Shown: positions 52,053-60,103, numbered from the stretch's first letter. The stretch: 64,000 bases of DNA from Salegentibacter salegens (GCF_900142975.1 NZ_LT670848.1:3410001-3474000), one strand, 5' to 3'. Notes: generated by a model from the sequence alone, not told the origin. Numbers and translations are program-made.

Positions 52053-53222
52053 ATGAATACATTGTATTTTACAGAGGAACATGAACTTTTTAGAAAAAGT
52101 TTTCAGGACTTTTTGCAGAAAGAAGTGGTGCCGCATATTGATAAATGGGAAAAAAGCGGAACTATAGACCGCTTTATCTGGAAGAAATTTGGTGAGATGG
52201 GCTATTTTGGCCTTAATCAACCGGAAGAATACGGCGGGATGGATCTGGATATTTTCTACACCGTAATCTTTCTGGAGGAGCTTCAAAAGATAAACAGCGG
52301 TGGTTTTGCAGCTGCTATGTGGGCACACGCTTATTTAGCCATGACGCACGTAAACAAAGAAGGTGACGATACGATCAAGAAAAAATATTTAACGCCAAGT
52401 ATTGAAGGTTATAAAATAGGTTGCCTCTGCATTACCGAGCCTTTTGGAGGCTCTGATGTTGCCGGTATGCGCAGTACCGCGATTAAGAAGGGAGATAAAT
52501 ATATTTTAAACGGATCTAAAACCTTTATTACAAATGGGGTTTATTCAGATTATTTAGTGGTGGCCGCTAAAACCGATCCTGATAAAGGAAATAAAGGAAT
52601 GAGTATTTTTATTGTAGATAGGGAAACTCCTGGGATTTCGGCTTCAAAATTAGATAAATTAGGTTGGAGAGCTTCAGATACTGCAGAGATTGCCTTTGAC
52701 GATGTAGAGATTCCTGCTGAAAACCTTATGGGTGAAGAAGGAAAAGGTTTTTCTTATATCATGCAGCATTTCGCTTTAGAGCGTTTAATTATGGGAATTA
52801 ACGCCCACGCGCGTGCTGAATTTGCTTTAGATTATGCAATTAACTATATGTCAGAAAGAGAAGCTTTTGGCAGAACCATAGATAAATTTCAGGCTTTAAG
52901 ACATTCAGTAGCCGATATGGCCAGCGAAGTAGAAATGAATAAGGAATTCAATTATTCTATCGCTAAGCGCCTGGACGACGGACAGTATGTGGTGAAAGAA
53001 GCCAGCATGTCTAAATTACTTTCCACAAAAATGGCCGATAAAGTTATTTACGACTGTTTGCAGATGCTGGGAGGTTACGGTTATATGGAAGATTATCCTT
53101 TGGCGAGAATGTTTCGAGACAGCCGTTTAGGACCAATTGGAGGTGGAACTTCTGAAATCTTGAGAGAGATTATCGCTAAAATGATTATTGATAAAAAAGA
53201 GTATAAACCTGCAGCAAGGTAG
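52053..53222 (+). CDS. Acyl-CoA dehydrogenase
   Basis: A 389-residue flavoenzyme of beta-oxidation or amino-acid degradation. CITEPFGGSDVAGMRSTAIKKGDKYILNGSKTFITNG near residue 125 is the FAD/substrate signature, LGWRASDTAEIAFDDVEIPAENLMGEEGKGF near 207 and YGYMEDYPLARMFRDSRLGPIGGGTSEILREII near 345 complete the family. The usual catalytic Glu of the C-terminal loop (as in MCAD) is replaced by Gly (IGGGT). Glu243 in FALERLIMG sits where isovaleryl- and long-chain enzymes keep theirs. The acyl chain preference cannot be read from this alone. Confidence 0.9.
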   Translation: MNTLYFTEEHELFRKSFQDFLQKEVVPHIDKWEKSGTIDRFIWKKFGEMGYFGLNQPEEYGGMDLDIFYTVIFLEELQKINSGGFAAAMWAHAYLAMTHVNKEGDDTIKKKYLTPSIEGYKIGCLCITEPFGGSDVAGMRSTAIKKGDKYILNGSKTFITNGVYSDYLVVAAKTDPDKGNKGMSIFIVDRETPGISASKLDKLGWRASDTAEIAFDDVEIPAENLMGEEGKGFSYIMQHFALERLIMGINAHARAEFALDYAINYMSEREAFGRTIDKFQALRHSVADMASEVEMNKEFNYSIAKRLDDGQYVVKEASMSKLLSTKMADKVIYDCLQMLGGYGYMEDYPLARMFRDSRLGPIGGGTSEILREIIAKMIIDKKEYKPAAR

Positions 53223-53248
53223 TTTAAAAGAAATAATTAAAATATTAA

Positions 53249-53278
53249 TTGTAGGTTCTAAGATTTAATTTATCTTTG
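53249..53278 (+). promoter_or_regulatory. Promoter for rpsU
   Basis: TTG at 53249-53251 and TATCTTTG at 53271-53278 are separated by 19 bases. This fits the flavobacterial consensus exactly and lies 28 bases before the rpsU start, so the leader is about 20 bases and includes the Shine-Dalgarno. Confidence 0.75.
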
Positions 53279-53289
53279 CAGCCTAAAGA

Positions 53290-53300
53290 AAGGGGGTGAT
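53290..53300 (+). promoter_or_regulatory. Extended Shine-Dalgarno of rpsU
   Basis: AAGGGGGTGAT matches the complement of the 16S rRNA 3' end (AAGGAGGTGAT) at ten of eleven positions, and the odd G can still pair with U. This is exceptional in the window, where other genes have no such site. In flavobacteria S21 helps hide the anti-Shine-Dalgarno, so a strong site on its own gene suggests autogenous control. Confidence 0.75.
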
Positions 53301-53306
53301 GACACT

Positions 53307-53501
53307 ATGTTAATAATACCAGTAAAAGACGGAGAAAATATAGATAGAGCGCTAAAGCGTTTTAAGCGAAAATTCGATAAAACCGGAACAATGCGCCAGC
53401 TGAGAAGCCGCCAGCATTTCACGAAACCTTCTGTTGCGAAGAGAGCTCAGGTTCAAAAAGCCGAGTACATTCAGCATTTGAGAGATCAGGAAGATATCTA
53501 G
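53307..53501 (+). CDS. rpsU: Ribosomal protein bS21
   Basis: A 64-residue basic protein of the small ribosomal subunit. MLIIPVKDGENIDRALKRFKRKFDKTGTMRQLRSRQHFTKPSVAKRAQVQKAEYIQ is the Bacteroidota S21 pattern. The start is fixed by the strong Shine-Dalgarno 6 bases upstream of the spacer end. It has its own promoter and a terminator right after, so it is a single-gene transcript. Confidence 0.95.
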   Translation: MLIIPVKDGENIDRALKRFKRKFDKTGTMRQLRSRQHFTKPSVAKRAQVQKAEYIQHLRDQEDI

Positions 53502-53517
53502 TAAAAGGATAATCGAA

Positions 53518-53541
53518 TTTTTCCGAAGCTATTCGGAAAAA
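53518..53541. terminator. Hairpin terminator after rpsU
   Basis: TTTTTCCGAA and TTCGGAAAAA are perfect 10-base arms around a GCTA loop. The flanking T and A runs make it work as a terminator in both directions. It follows the rpsU stop by 16 bases. Confidence 0.8.
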
Positions 53542-53550
53542 CAAATATAA

Positions 53551-53591
53551 CTGTTGATAGATTAAAGTTTGCTAACTTTGTCTATCAACAG
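53551..53591 (+). promoter_or_regulatory. Nested palindrome with promoter box before the recombinase gene
   Basis: Outer arms CTGTTGATAGA (53551-53561) and TCTATCAACAG (53581-53591) are perfect; inner arms AAAGTT and AACTTT nest inside. The run is followed by seven T and the ATG at 53599. The 3' half contains TAACTTTG (53573-53580), a perfect -7 box, with TTG at 53554-53556 as a possible -33 element (spacer 16). Confidence 0.6.
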
Positions 53592-53598
53592 TTTTTTT

Positions 53599-54492
53599 AT
53601 GCCCTTTTCCCAGTTTTTAGATTACCTGCAGTTGGAGAAAAAATATTCTCCCAATACGCTAACTGCTTATAAAACCGATTTAAAATATTTTTCAGAATTT
53701 CTTTTATTTGAGTTTGAAGAAAAGGAGCTCAGTCAGGTGCATTACTCCCAAATAAGAAACTGGATTGTTGCTTTGGTAGATCAGGGGGTATCTAATAGAA
53801 GCATAAATAGAAAGATTTCTTCTTTAAAGGCTTATTATCGTTTTCTGCAAAAAACCGGCGATATAGAATTTTCTCCTCTTGCAAAACATAAAGCTTTAAA
53901 AACTGCTTCTAAAATTCAGGTTCCATTTTCTGAAGCTGAAATAACCATGGTATTAGAACAAATAGATACTTCAGATTTTGAAGGTTTACGCGACCGGTTA
54001 ATTGTAGAGCTTTTTTATACCACGGGAATGAGGCGAATAGAGCTTATTGAAATTAAACTTCAGGATGTAGATTTGGGCGGGAAGTACGTGAAGGTACTTG
54101 GAAAAAGACAAAAGGAGAGAATTATACCGCTATTGCCTGGAGTGATTTCTAATATGGAAATCTATATAAGCAAACGAGCAGATATTTTGAAAGGACAGGA
54201 GACACCTTGTCTATTTGTTACTCAAAAAGGGGTTAAATTATACGAAAGCCTTGTTTATAGAATTATTAATAATTATTTTAGTAAGGTGTCTGGCAAAATA
54301 AAAAGGAGTCCGCATATTTTGCGGCATTCATTTGCAACACATTTATTGAACCAGGGCGCCAACCTAAATGCTGTAAAAGAATTGCTTGGGCATTCCAGTC
54401 TTGCTGCAACGCAGGTATATACCCATAATAGTATTTCAGAGCTCAGTAAGGTTCATCAAATGGCGCACCCCAGGAACAAAAAGACCAATTAA
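53599..54492 (+). CDS. XerC/XerD-type tyrosine recombinase
   Basis: A 297-residue site-specific recombinase counting from the ATG at 53599; an earlier TTG at 53569 would put the palindrome inside the gene and is unlikely. The N-terminal SAM-like domain (FLDYLQLEKKYSPNTLTAYKTDLKYF) precedes the catalytic domain. Active-site residues: Arg in TTGMRRIELIEI near 155, Lys in VLGKRQKERIIPL near 180, HILRHSFATHLL near 245, the second His in ELLGHSSLAATQVYTH near 270 and Tyr in that motif. Length matches chromosome dimer resolvases, though an element integrase cannot be excluded. Confidence 0.85.
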   Translation: MPFSQFLDYLQLEKKYSPNTLTAYKTDLKYFSEFLLFEFEEKELSQVHYSQIRNWIVALVDQGVSNRSINRKISSLKAYYRFLQKTGDIEFSPLAKHKALKTASKIQVPFSEAEITMVLEQIDTSDFEGLRDRLIVELFYTTGMRRIELIEIKLQDVDLGGKYVKVLGKRQKERIIPLLPGVISNMEIYISKRADILKGQETPCLFVTQKGVKLYESLVYRIINNYFSKVSGKIKRSPHILRHSFATHLLNQGANLNAVKELLGHSSLAATQVYTHNSISELSKVHQMAHPRNKKTN

Positions 54493-54520
54493 AATAATGT
54501 TTAATTAAATTCTACAGAAG

Positions 54521-54823
54521 ATGAAAGTAAATGTGCAGTCTGTTAACTTCAACGCCGATCAAAAATTAATTGATTTCATCCAGCGTAAATTGGATAGGCT
54601 TGAAAATTATTACGATAAAATTATCTATGCTGATGTTTTTCTAAAAGTTCAAAATACCAGCGGAAAGGATAATAAGATAACTGAAATTTTATTGAGTATT
54701 CCTGGTGGAGATATTATGGTTAAAAAAACATGTAAGAAATTTGAAGAATGCGTAGACGAATGTGCCTCATCACTACAAAGACAGTTAATTAAACGCAAGG
54801 AAAAATTAAGTACTCACGTTTAA
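54521..54823 (+). CDS. hpf: Ribosome hibernation promoting factor, short form
   Basis: A 100-residue protein. KVNVQSVNFNADQKLIDFIQRKLDRLENYYDKIIYADVFLKVQNTSGKDNKITEILLSIPGGDIMVKKTCKKFEECVDECASSLQRQLIKRKEKL matches the short HPF/RaiA fold. It binds 30S subunits and promotes inactive ribosome dimers in stationary phase or starvation. It follows the recombinase gene by 28 bases, probably in one transcript. Confidence 0.9.
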   Translation: MKVNVQSVNFNADQKLIDFIQRKLDRLENYYDKIIYADVFLKVQNTSGKDNKITEILLSIPGGDIMVKKTCKKFEECVDECASSLQRQLIKRKEKLSTHV

Positions 54824-54842
54824 TTATTTTTTTGCAGAATTG

Positions 54843-54873
54843 TTTTGTGAAAGAAATAATTTATATACATTTG
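54843..54873 (+). promoter_or_regulatory. Promoter of the tRNA-tuf cluster
   Basis: TTTG at 54844-54847 and TACATTTG at 54866-54873 are separated by 18 bases, a near-perfect flavobacterial promoter. A short AGTCCG...CGGACT hairpin followed by a T run (54876-54901) lies directly in the leader and may act as an early attenuator. Confidence 0.7.
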
Positions 54874-54923
54874 CAGTCCGTTAGAAATAGCGGACTTTTT
54901 TATGCTGAAAAAGTAGCGTAAAG

Positions 54924-54997
54924 GCCGATGTAGCTCAGCTGGCTAGAGCAGCTGATTTGTAATCAGCAGGTCGTGGGTTCGAGTCCCTCCATCGGCT
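54924..54997 (+). tRNA. tRNA-Thr (anticodon UGU)
   Basis: A cloverleaf is drawn from GCCGATG with CATCGGC, D arm GCTCAGCTGGCTAGAGC, anticodon stem GCTGA/TCAGC with loop TTTGTAA (TGT anticodon) and T loop TTCGAGT. CCA is not encoded. The T stem has one T-T mismatch. Its 3' end is repeated 104 bases downstream. Confidence 0.95.
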
Positions 54998-55004
54998 CTT
55001 GAAA
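54981..55004 (+). repeat. 24-base direct repeat, copy 1 (3' end of tRNA-Thr)
   Basis: GAGTCCCTCCATCGGCTCTT plus GAAA spans the T arm and acceptor end of tRNA-Thr and a few bases beyond. The identical sequence is found at 55085-55108. Confidence 0.85.
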
Positions 55005-55084
55005 ATGTGAATTGTTTAGGATGAAAATCTTTTTTGGTTTTCGAAAAATGGGACGAGAAGTTTATCTTGAGCGATAGTCGAAGG

Positions 55085-55108
55085 GAGTCCCTCCATCGGC
55101 TCTTGAAA
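55085..55108 (+). repeat. 24-base direct repeat, copy 2 (att-like duplicate of tRNA-Thr end)
   Basis: The sequence is identical to 54981-55004. Nothing of the 5' part of the tRNA is present, so this is not a second tRNA gene. It looks like the scar of an integration or a local duplication. Confidence 0.8.
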
Positions 55109-55187
55109 TTTTGAAGTAAAGTATTTTAAGTTTAATCTATTGAAGATTAAACGAGTAAAAAATTTATAGAAAAATTTTAAAAAATGC

Positions 55188-55219
55188 TTTGGACGGTGCT
55201 GTAAAATTATGTTTATTTG
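55188..55219 (+). promoter_or_regulatory. Possible promoter for tRNA-Tyr and downstream genes
   Basis: TTTG at 55188-55191 and TTTATTTG at 55212-55219 (one change from TAnnTTTG) are separated by 20 bases, and the box is followed by CAGCCG as at the upstream promoter. Confidence 0.5.
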
Positions 55220-55300
55220 CAGCCGTTAAAAAAACAAACCGTCATAAAGCTTAGCTGGCACGCCAGCTACGGTTCTATGAAATAGTGGAAAAATAAATTT

Positions 55301-55382
<82 letters not shown>

Positions 55383-55459
55383 CAACAATTGTTTAGAGTT
55401 CAAGATTCAGGGATGTGAAAATCCAGGAACTTTAAATTTATAAGCCCTGAGTCGATAAT

Positions 55460-55532
55460 GCGGGAGTAGCTCAGTTGGTAGAGCGTCAGCCTTCCAAGCT
55501 GAATGTCGCCGGTTCGAACCCGGTCTCCCGCT
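55460..55532 (+). tRNA. tRNA-Gly (anticodon UCC)
   Basis: GCGGGAG pairs with CTCCCGC. The anticodon stem is TCAGC/GCTGA with loop CTTCCAA (TCC anticodon), and the T arm is GCCGG-TTCGAAC-CCGGT. CCA is not encoded. Confidence 0.95.
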
Positions 55533-55677
55533 CTTAATTAGAGAACAGGAAGTTTATCTTCTTGTTTTCTAAATTTATTTTTCCGGTTTAAGTAAAGTTA
55601 AACATCCATAAGCCATTGCTGGTTTATGGTTATTCTTGTTTGAACCGGTGAACCTTGAAAGTAGAAACTTTCGGCTT

Positions 55678-55749
55678 GCCGACGTAGCTCAGGGGTAGAG
55701 CGTTTCCTTGGTAAGGAAGAGGTCACGAGTTCAATTCTCGTCGTTGGCT
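55678..55749 (+). tRNA. tRNA-Thr (anticodon GGU)
   Basis: GCCGACG pairs with CGTTGGC through one G-T pair. The anticodon stem is TTTCC/GGAAG with loop TTGGTAA (GGT anticodon), and the T arm is ACGAG-TTCAATT-CTCGT. It ends 56 bases before tuf. Confidence 0.95.
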
Positions 55750-55805
55750 CTAGATTGTATTAAATTGAACACTAATATATAACTAAGATTAAATAAGTAT
55801 TAATT

Positions 55806-56993
55806 ATGGCAAAGGAAACATACGATCGTTCCAAACCGCACCTTAACATAGGTACAATTGGACACGTAGATCACGGAAAAACGACTTTAACAGCAGCGAT
55901 TACTAAAGTAATGGCTGATGCTGGATATTCAGAAGCTAGTGCTTTTGATCAAATTGATAATGCTCCTGAAGAAAAAGAAAGAGGTATTACAATTAACTCT
56001 TCTCACGTAGAGTATCAAACTGCTAACCGTCACTACGCTCACGTTGACTGTCCTGGTCACGCCGATTATGTAAAGAACATGGTTACTGGTGCTGCTCAAA
56101 TGGACGGTGCAATTCTTGTAGTTGCTGCGACTGATGGGCCTATGCCACAAACTCGTGAGCACATCCTTCTTGGACGCCAGGTTGGTATCCCAAGAATCGT
56201 TGTATTCTTGAATAAAGTTGACCTTGTTGATGATGAGGAGCTTTTAGAATTAGTTGAGATGGAAGTTAGAGATCTTCTTTCTTTCTATGAGTATGATGGT
56301 GATAACGGTCCTGTAATTTCAGGTTCTGCGCTTGGAGCTCTTGAAGGTGATGAGAAATGGTCTAAAACCGTTCTTGATTTGATGGAAGCTGTAGATAGCT
56401 GGATTGAATTGCCAGAACGTGATGTAGATAAGCCTTTCTTGATGCCTATTGAAGATGTATTTTCTATTACAGGTCGTGGTACTGTTGCAACTGGTCGTAT
56501 CGAGACTGGTGTTGCTAACACTGGAGATTCTGTAGAGATTATTGGTATGGGTGCTGAAAAACTTACTTCTACTATTACTGGTGTTGAGATGTTCCGTAAG
56601 ATCCTTGATAGAGGTGAAGCTGGAGATAACGTAGGTATCTTGTTAAGAGGTATTGAAAAAGCTCAGATCTCTAGAGGTATGGTAATTACTAAGCCTGGAT
56701 CTGTAACTCCTCACGCTAAGTTTAAGGCAGAGGTTTATATCCTTAAAAAAGAAGAAGGTGGACGCCACACTCCATTCCATAACAACTACCGTCCTCAGTT
56801 CTACGTACGTACAACTGACGTAACAGGAACAATTAGTCTTCCTGATGGAGTTGAAATGGTAATGCCTGGTGATAACCTTACAATTACTGTTGAACTTATC
56901 CAGACAATTGCAATGAATGTTGGTCTACGTTTCGCTATCCGTGAAGGTGGTAGAACAGTAGGTGCTGGACAGGTTACTGAAATTTTAGACTAA
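55806..56993 (+). CDS. tuf: Elongation factor Tu
   Basis: A 395-residue GTPase that brings aminoacyl-tRNA to the ribosome. The P-loop is [19 protein letters not shown] near residue 18, switch [14 protein letters not shown] near 81, and the guanine-specificity NKVD near 136. Domains II and III follow in full ([13 protein letters not shown] near 230; the end [11 protein letters not shown]). It lies behind four tRNA genes and is probably cotranscribed. It uses A/T-rich but preferred codons as expected for a highly expressed gene. Confidence 0.98.
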   Translation: MAKETYDRSKPHLNIGTIGHVDHGKTTLTAAITKVMADAGYSEASAFDQIDNAPEEKERGITINSSHVEYQTANRHYAHVDCPGHADYVKNMVTGAAQMDGAILVVAATDGPMPQTREHILLGRQVGIPRIVVFLNKVDLVDDEELLELVEMEVRDLLSFYEYDGDNGPVISGSALGALEGDEKWSKTVLDLMEAVDSWIELPERDVDKPFLMPIEDVFSITGRGTVATGRIETGVANTGDSVEIIGMGAEKLTSTITGVEMFRKILDRGEAGDNVGILLRGIEKAQISRGMVITKPGSVTPHAKFKAEVYILKKEEGGRHTPFHNNYRPQFYVRTTDVTGTISLPDGVEMVMPGDNLTITVELIQTIAMNVGLRFAIREGGRTVGAGQVTEILD

Positions 56994-57011
56994 TTACAGT
57001 TTATATATAAA

Positions 57012-57039
57012 AAGGTTTCCCGCCAGGGCGGGAAACCTT
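57012..57039 (+). terminator. Terminator after tuf
   Basis: AAGGTTTCCCGCC and GGCGGGAAACCTT are perfect 13-base arms with a two-base loop, followed by a T-rich stretch. It lies 19 bases after the tuf stop. The T-tract is broken (CCTTTATATT), so some read-through to tRNA-Trp and secE is possible. Confidence 0.8.
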
Positions 57040-57055
57040 CCTTTATATTATATTT

Positions 57056-57128
57056 ACGGGTTTAGCTCAGTTGGTAGAGCACTGGTCTCCAAAACCAGGT
57101 GTCGGGAGTTCGAGCCTCTCAACCCGTG
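57056..57128 (+). tRNA. tRNA-Trp (anticodon CCA)
   Basis: ACGGGTT pairs with AACCCGT. The anticodon stem is CTGGT/ACCAG with loop CTCCAAA (CCA anticodon). It stands between tuf and secE, 19 bases before the secE start. Confidence 0.95.
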
Positions 57129-57147
57129 CAAATACCTTAAGAATCAC

Positions 57148-57345
57148 ATGGCAGGAATTGGCAATTATATATCAGAATCTTATAACGAATTAAAAAACCA
57201 CGTTACCTGGACAAGCTGGCCCGAAGCACAGAGGCTAACCATCCTTGTAGCCGTTTTTTCTATAATTTTTTCATTGGCTATTTGGGGTGTAGATACCGTA
57301 TTTAGCTCGGCTATCGAAGAATATTTCAAATGGATTAAATCTTAA
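57148..57345 (+). CDS. secE: Preprotein translocase subunit SecE
   Basis: A 65-residue single-pass protein of the SecYEG channel. The amphipathic SYNELKNHVTWTSWPEAQRLTILVAVFSIIFSLAIWGVDTVF is the usual SecE pattern, with the conserved WP before the membrane helix. It is short, as expected outside enterobacteria. nusG starts 10 bases downstream. Confidence 0.95.
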   Translation: MAGIGNYISESYNELKNHVTWTSWPEAQRLTILVAVFSIIFSLAIWGVDTVFSSAIEEYFKWIKS

Positions 57346-57355
57346 AGATAGTAGG

Positions 57356-57907
57356 ATGGCAGAAGGAAAGGAAAAAAAGTGGTATGTAGTTCGTGCCGTT
57401 AGCGGTCAGGAAAACAAGGTTAAAGACTATATTGAAAAAGAGGTTAACCATCTTGGGATGGAAGACTATCTTGATCAGGTTTTAGTTCCTACCGAAAAAG
57501 TTATCCAAATTAGAAATGGGAAAAAAGTAAACAAAGAACGTGTTTATTTTCCCGGGTATGTGATGATTCAGGCTAGTCTTGATGGAGAGATGCCACACGT
57601 TATTAAAAATATTAATGGCGTTATTGGATTTTTAGGAGAAACAAAAGGAGGAGATCCTGTTCCGCTTAGAAAATCTGAAGTTAACAGAATGCTTGGTAAA
57701 GTAGATGAACTTTCAGTAAAAACCGATAATGTTGCAATACCTTTTACTATTGGAGAAACCATAAAAGTTATAGACGGTCCGTTTAATGGCTTTAATGGTA
57801 CAGTAGAAAAGATAAATGAAGAAAAGCGTAAGCTTGAAGTAATGGTTAAGATTTTCGGAAGAAAAACACCATTAGAGTTAAGCTATATGCAAGTAGAAAA
57901 AGTATAA
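57356..57907 (+). CDS. nusG: Transcription termination/antitermination protein NusG
   Basis: A 183-residue elongation factor that binds RNA polymerase. The NGN domain (KKWYVVRAVSGQENKVKDYIEKEV, residues 6-29, and GYVMIQASLD near 68) is followed by the KOW domain with the motif IGETIKVIDGPFNGFNGTVEKINEEKRKLEV near residue 132. It lies with secE in a unit upstream of the ribosomal stalk operon. Confidence 0.97.
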   Translation: MAEGKEKKWYVVRAVSGQENKVKDYIEKEVNHLGMEDYLDQVLVPTEKVIQIRNGKKVNKERVYFPGYVMIQASLDGEMPHVIKNINGVIGFLGETKGGDPVPLRKSEVNRMLGKVDELSVKTDNVAIPFTIGETIKVIDGPFNGFNGTVEKINEEKRKLEVMVKIFGRKTPLELSYMQVEKV

Positions 57908-57984
57908 AGATTTTTAGTTACATATTTTTTGATGGTTTTTTAAAGCTTCCACTCTAATAAACTATCACCTTAAAAATTTAGAAA

Positions 57985-58422
57985 ATGGCAAAAGAAGTAA
58001 GTAAAGTTGTAAAACTACAAGTTCGCGGAGGTGCTGCTAACCCATCACCACCAGTTGGACCTGCTTTGGGTGCTGCCGGGGTAAATATCATGGAATTCTG
58101 TAAGCAATTCAATGGTAGAACCCAGGATAAACAAGGTAAAGTATTGCCGGTTGCGATTACGGTTTATAAAGACAAGTCTTTTGACTTTGTGATTAAAACC
58201 CCTCCAGCTGCAGTACAATTGTTGGAAGCATCTAAGAACAAAAAGGGTTCAGGAGAACCAAACAGAAAGAAAATAGCAAGTGTTTCTTGGGATCAGGTTA
58301 GAACTATTGCAGAAGATAAGATGCAGGATTTAAATGCCTTCACCGTAGAATCTGCAATGAAAATGGTTGCTGGAACAGCTCGTTCAATGGGAATAACTGT
58401 AAAAGGTGATGCACCGTTTTAA
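57985..58422 (+). CDS. rplK: Ribosomal protein uL11
   Basis: A 145-residue stalk-base protein. [37 protein letters not shown] near residue 10 is the universal N-terminal signature, and the C-terminal rRNA-binding half ends [14 protein letters not shown]. It is followed by rplA after 18 bases. Confidence 0.98.
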   Translation: MAKEVSKVVKLQVRGGAANPSPPVGPALGAAGVNIMEFCKQFNGRTQDKQGKVLPVAITVYKDKSFDFVIKTPPAAVQLLEASKNKKGSGEPNRKKIASVSWDQVRTIAEDKMQDLNAFTVESAMKMVAGTARSMGITVKGDAPF

Positions 58423-58440
58423 TCCAAAAAGAAATTAAAA

Positions 58441-59139
58441 ATGGCAAAATTAACTAAAAAGCAAAAAGAAGCCCAATCTAAGATCGAGAGCAATAAAGCA
58501 TACTCGGTTGCAGAAGCTTCAGCTTTAATTAAAGAAGTTGCTAACGAAAACTTCGATGCATCTGTGGATTTAGCGGTTCGTTTGAATGTAGATCCAAGAA
58601 AAGCCAACCAAATGGTAAGAGGTGTTGTTACCCTTCCACACGGTACAGGTAAAGATGTAAAAGTACTTGCGTTAGTTACTCCAGATAAGGAAGAAGAGGC
58701 TAAAGAAGCCGGAGCCGATTATGTTGGTCTTGATGAATATCTTGACAAAATAAAAGGTGGATGGACAGATGTTGATGTAATTATCACTATGCCTAGCGTG
58801 ATGGGAAAATTAGGACCTTTGGGACGAGTACTTGGACCAAGAGGATTAATGCCTAACCCAAAAACAGGAACAGTAACTATGGATGTTGCAAAAGCAGTAT
58901 CTGATGTTAAAGCTGGTAAAATTGACTTTAAAGTTGATAAAACCGGTATTGTTCACGCTGGAATTGGAAAAGCATCTTTTGAAGCTGAAAAAATTGCTGG
59001 AAACGCGAGAGAATTATTAACTACTTTAGTGAAGTTGAAACCTCAGGCATCTAAGGGTGTGTATATTAAGAGTATACACATGTCTTCTACAATGAGCCCG
59101 AGCGTTCTGGTTGATACTAAAAGGTTCACTGAGCAATAA
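58441..59139 (+). CDS. rplA: Ribosomal protein uL1
   Basis: A 232-residue protein of the L1 stalk. [32 protein letters not shown] near residue 47 and [26 protein letters not shown] near 121 are universal. In other bacteria L1 represses its own operon by binding a leader mimic of the rRNA site; no such site was verified here. rplJ starts 11 bases downstream. Confidence 0.98.
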   Translation: MAKLTKKQKEAQSKIESNKAYSVAEASALIKEVANENFDASVDLAVRLNVDPRKANQMVRGVVTLPHGTGKDVKVLALVTPDKEEEAKEAGADYVGLDEYLDKIKGGWTDVDVIITMPSVMGKLGPLGRVLGPRGLMPNPKTGTVTMDVAKAVSDVKAGKIDFKVDKTGIVHAGIGKASFEAEKIAGNARELLTTLVKLKPQASKGVYIKSIHMSSTMSPSVLVDTKRFTEQ

Positions 59140-59150
59140 TAGTATAGATT

Positions 59151-59672
59151 ATGACAAGAGAAGAAAAATCAATAGTAATTGAAGATTTAACTGCCCAGTT
59201 AACAGATAATTCTGTGGTTTATTTAGCAGATATATCTGGCCTTGATGCCGGAACGACTTCAAACTTGCGTAGAGCTTGTTTTAAGGCTAACGTAAAGCTG
59301 GCTGTAGTTAAGAATACGTTGCTTGCTAAAGCGATGGATGCTTCAGATAAAGAATTTGGAGACCTTCCTTCAGTATTAAAAGGCAACACTTCCATAATGT
59401 TTTCTGAGGTTGGTAATGCACCGGCCAAAGTAATTAAAGAATTCAGAAAGAAAAACGAAAAGCCACTTCTTAAAGGCGCGTTTGTTGATGAGGGAATATA
59501 TGTAGGCGATGACTACCTTGACACCTTGGTTAACATCAAGTCTAAAGAAGAAGTTATTGGGGATATCGTTGGACTATTACAATCACCTGCTAAGAATGTT
59601 ATTTCAGCACTTAAGTCTGGTGGCGGTAAAATATCTGGAATCCTTAAAACACTTTCTGAAAAGGAAGGATAA
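59151..59672 (+). CDS. rplJ: Ribosomal protein uL10
   Basis: A 173-residue stalk protein. MTREEKSIVIEDLTAQLTDNSVVYLADISGLDAGTTSNLRRACFKANVKLAVVKNTLLAKAM matches the family, and the C-terminal helix that binds L7/L12 dimers is present (SPAKNVISALKSGGGKISGILKTLSEKE). It follows rplA by 11 bases. Confidence 0.97.
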   Translation: MTREEKSIVIEDLTAQLTDNSVVYLADISGLDAGTTSNLRRACFKANVKLAVVKNTLLAKAMDASDKEFGDLPSVLKGNTSIMFSEVGNAPAKVIKEFRKKNEKPLLKGAFVDEGIYVGDDYLDTLVNIKSKEEVIGDIVGLLQSPAKNVISALKSGGGKISGILKTLSEKEG

Positions 59673-59728
59673 AATAGTACGCACTTTTTAACAATTATAA
59701 TTAAAGAACTTTTTAAAAACGATAGAAA

Positions 59729-60103
59729 ATGGCAGATTTAAAAGAATTCGCAGAACAATTAGTTAACTTAACTGTAAAAGAAGTAAACGAGTTAGCTGAG
59801 ATATTAAAAGAAGAATATGGTATAGAGCCTGCAGCTGCTGCAGTAGCTGTTGCTGGTGGTGCTGCTGCCGGTGGTGAAGAAGTTGAAGAGCAAACTGAAT
59901 TCGACGTAATTCTTAATGCTCCAGGTGGATCTAAACTAGCAGTTGTTAAACTTGTAAAAGAACTTACAGGTCTTGGTCTTAAAGATGCTAAAGCATTAGT
60001 AGATGGCGCACCAGCTCCAGTTAAAGAAGGAGTAGCTAAAGACGAAGCAGAAGCACTTAAAGCACAGCTAGAAGAAGCAGGAGCTGAGGTTGAGCTTAAA
60101 TAA
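59729..60103 (+). CDS. rplL: Ribosomal protein bL12
   Basis: A 124-residue acidic stalk protein present as dimers bound to L10. The N-terminal dimer domain, the Ala/Gly hinge ([17 protein letters not shown]) and the C-terminal factor-binding domain ([39 protein letters not shown]) are all present. Confidence 0.98.
   Translation: MADLKEFAEQLVNLTVKEVNELAEILKEEYGIEPAAAAVAVAGGAAAGGEEVEEQTEFDVILNAPGGSKLAVVKLVKELTGLGLKDAKALVDGAPAPVKEGVAKDEAEALKAQLEEAGAEVELK

Larger units (their letters stand above)
54998..55300. other. 303-base spacer between tRNA-Thr and tRNA-Tyr
   Basis: No gene is seen. It holds the second copy of the tRNA-Thr 3' end, a GAGCGATAGTCGAAGG fragment just before it (55070-55084) that recalls a common intergenic repeat, a possible promoter for the later tRNAs, and a perfect AGCTGGC/GCCAGCT hairpin at 55253-55268. 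Confidence 0.6.

Noticed and set aside
53569-53598. TTG start of the recombinase at 53569
   Set aside because: It would translate the palindrome; the ATG at 53599 begins the conserved N-terminal domain.
53599-54492. Phage or island integrase
   Set aside because: The length and motifs fit a XerC/D-type recombinase, and no phage or transfer genes are nearby. The att-like repeat keeps the idea open but does not prove it.
55085-55108. A second tRNA-Thr gene
   Set aside because: Only the last 24 bases of the tRNA region recur; acceptor 5' half, D arm and anticodon arm are absent.
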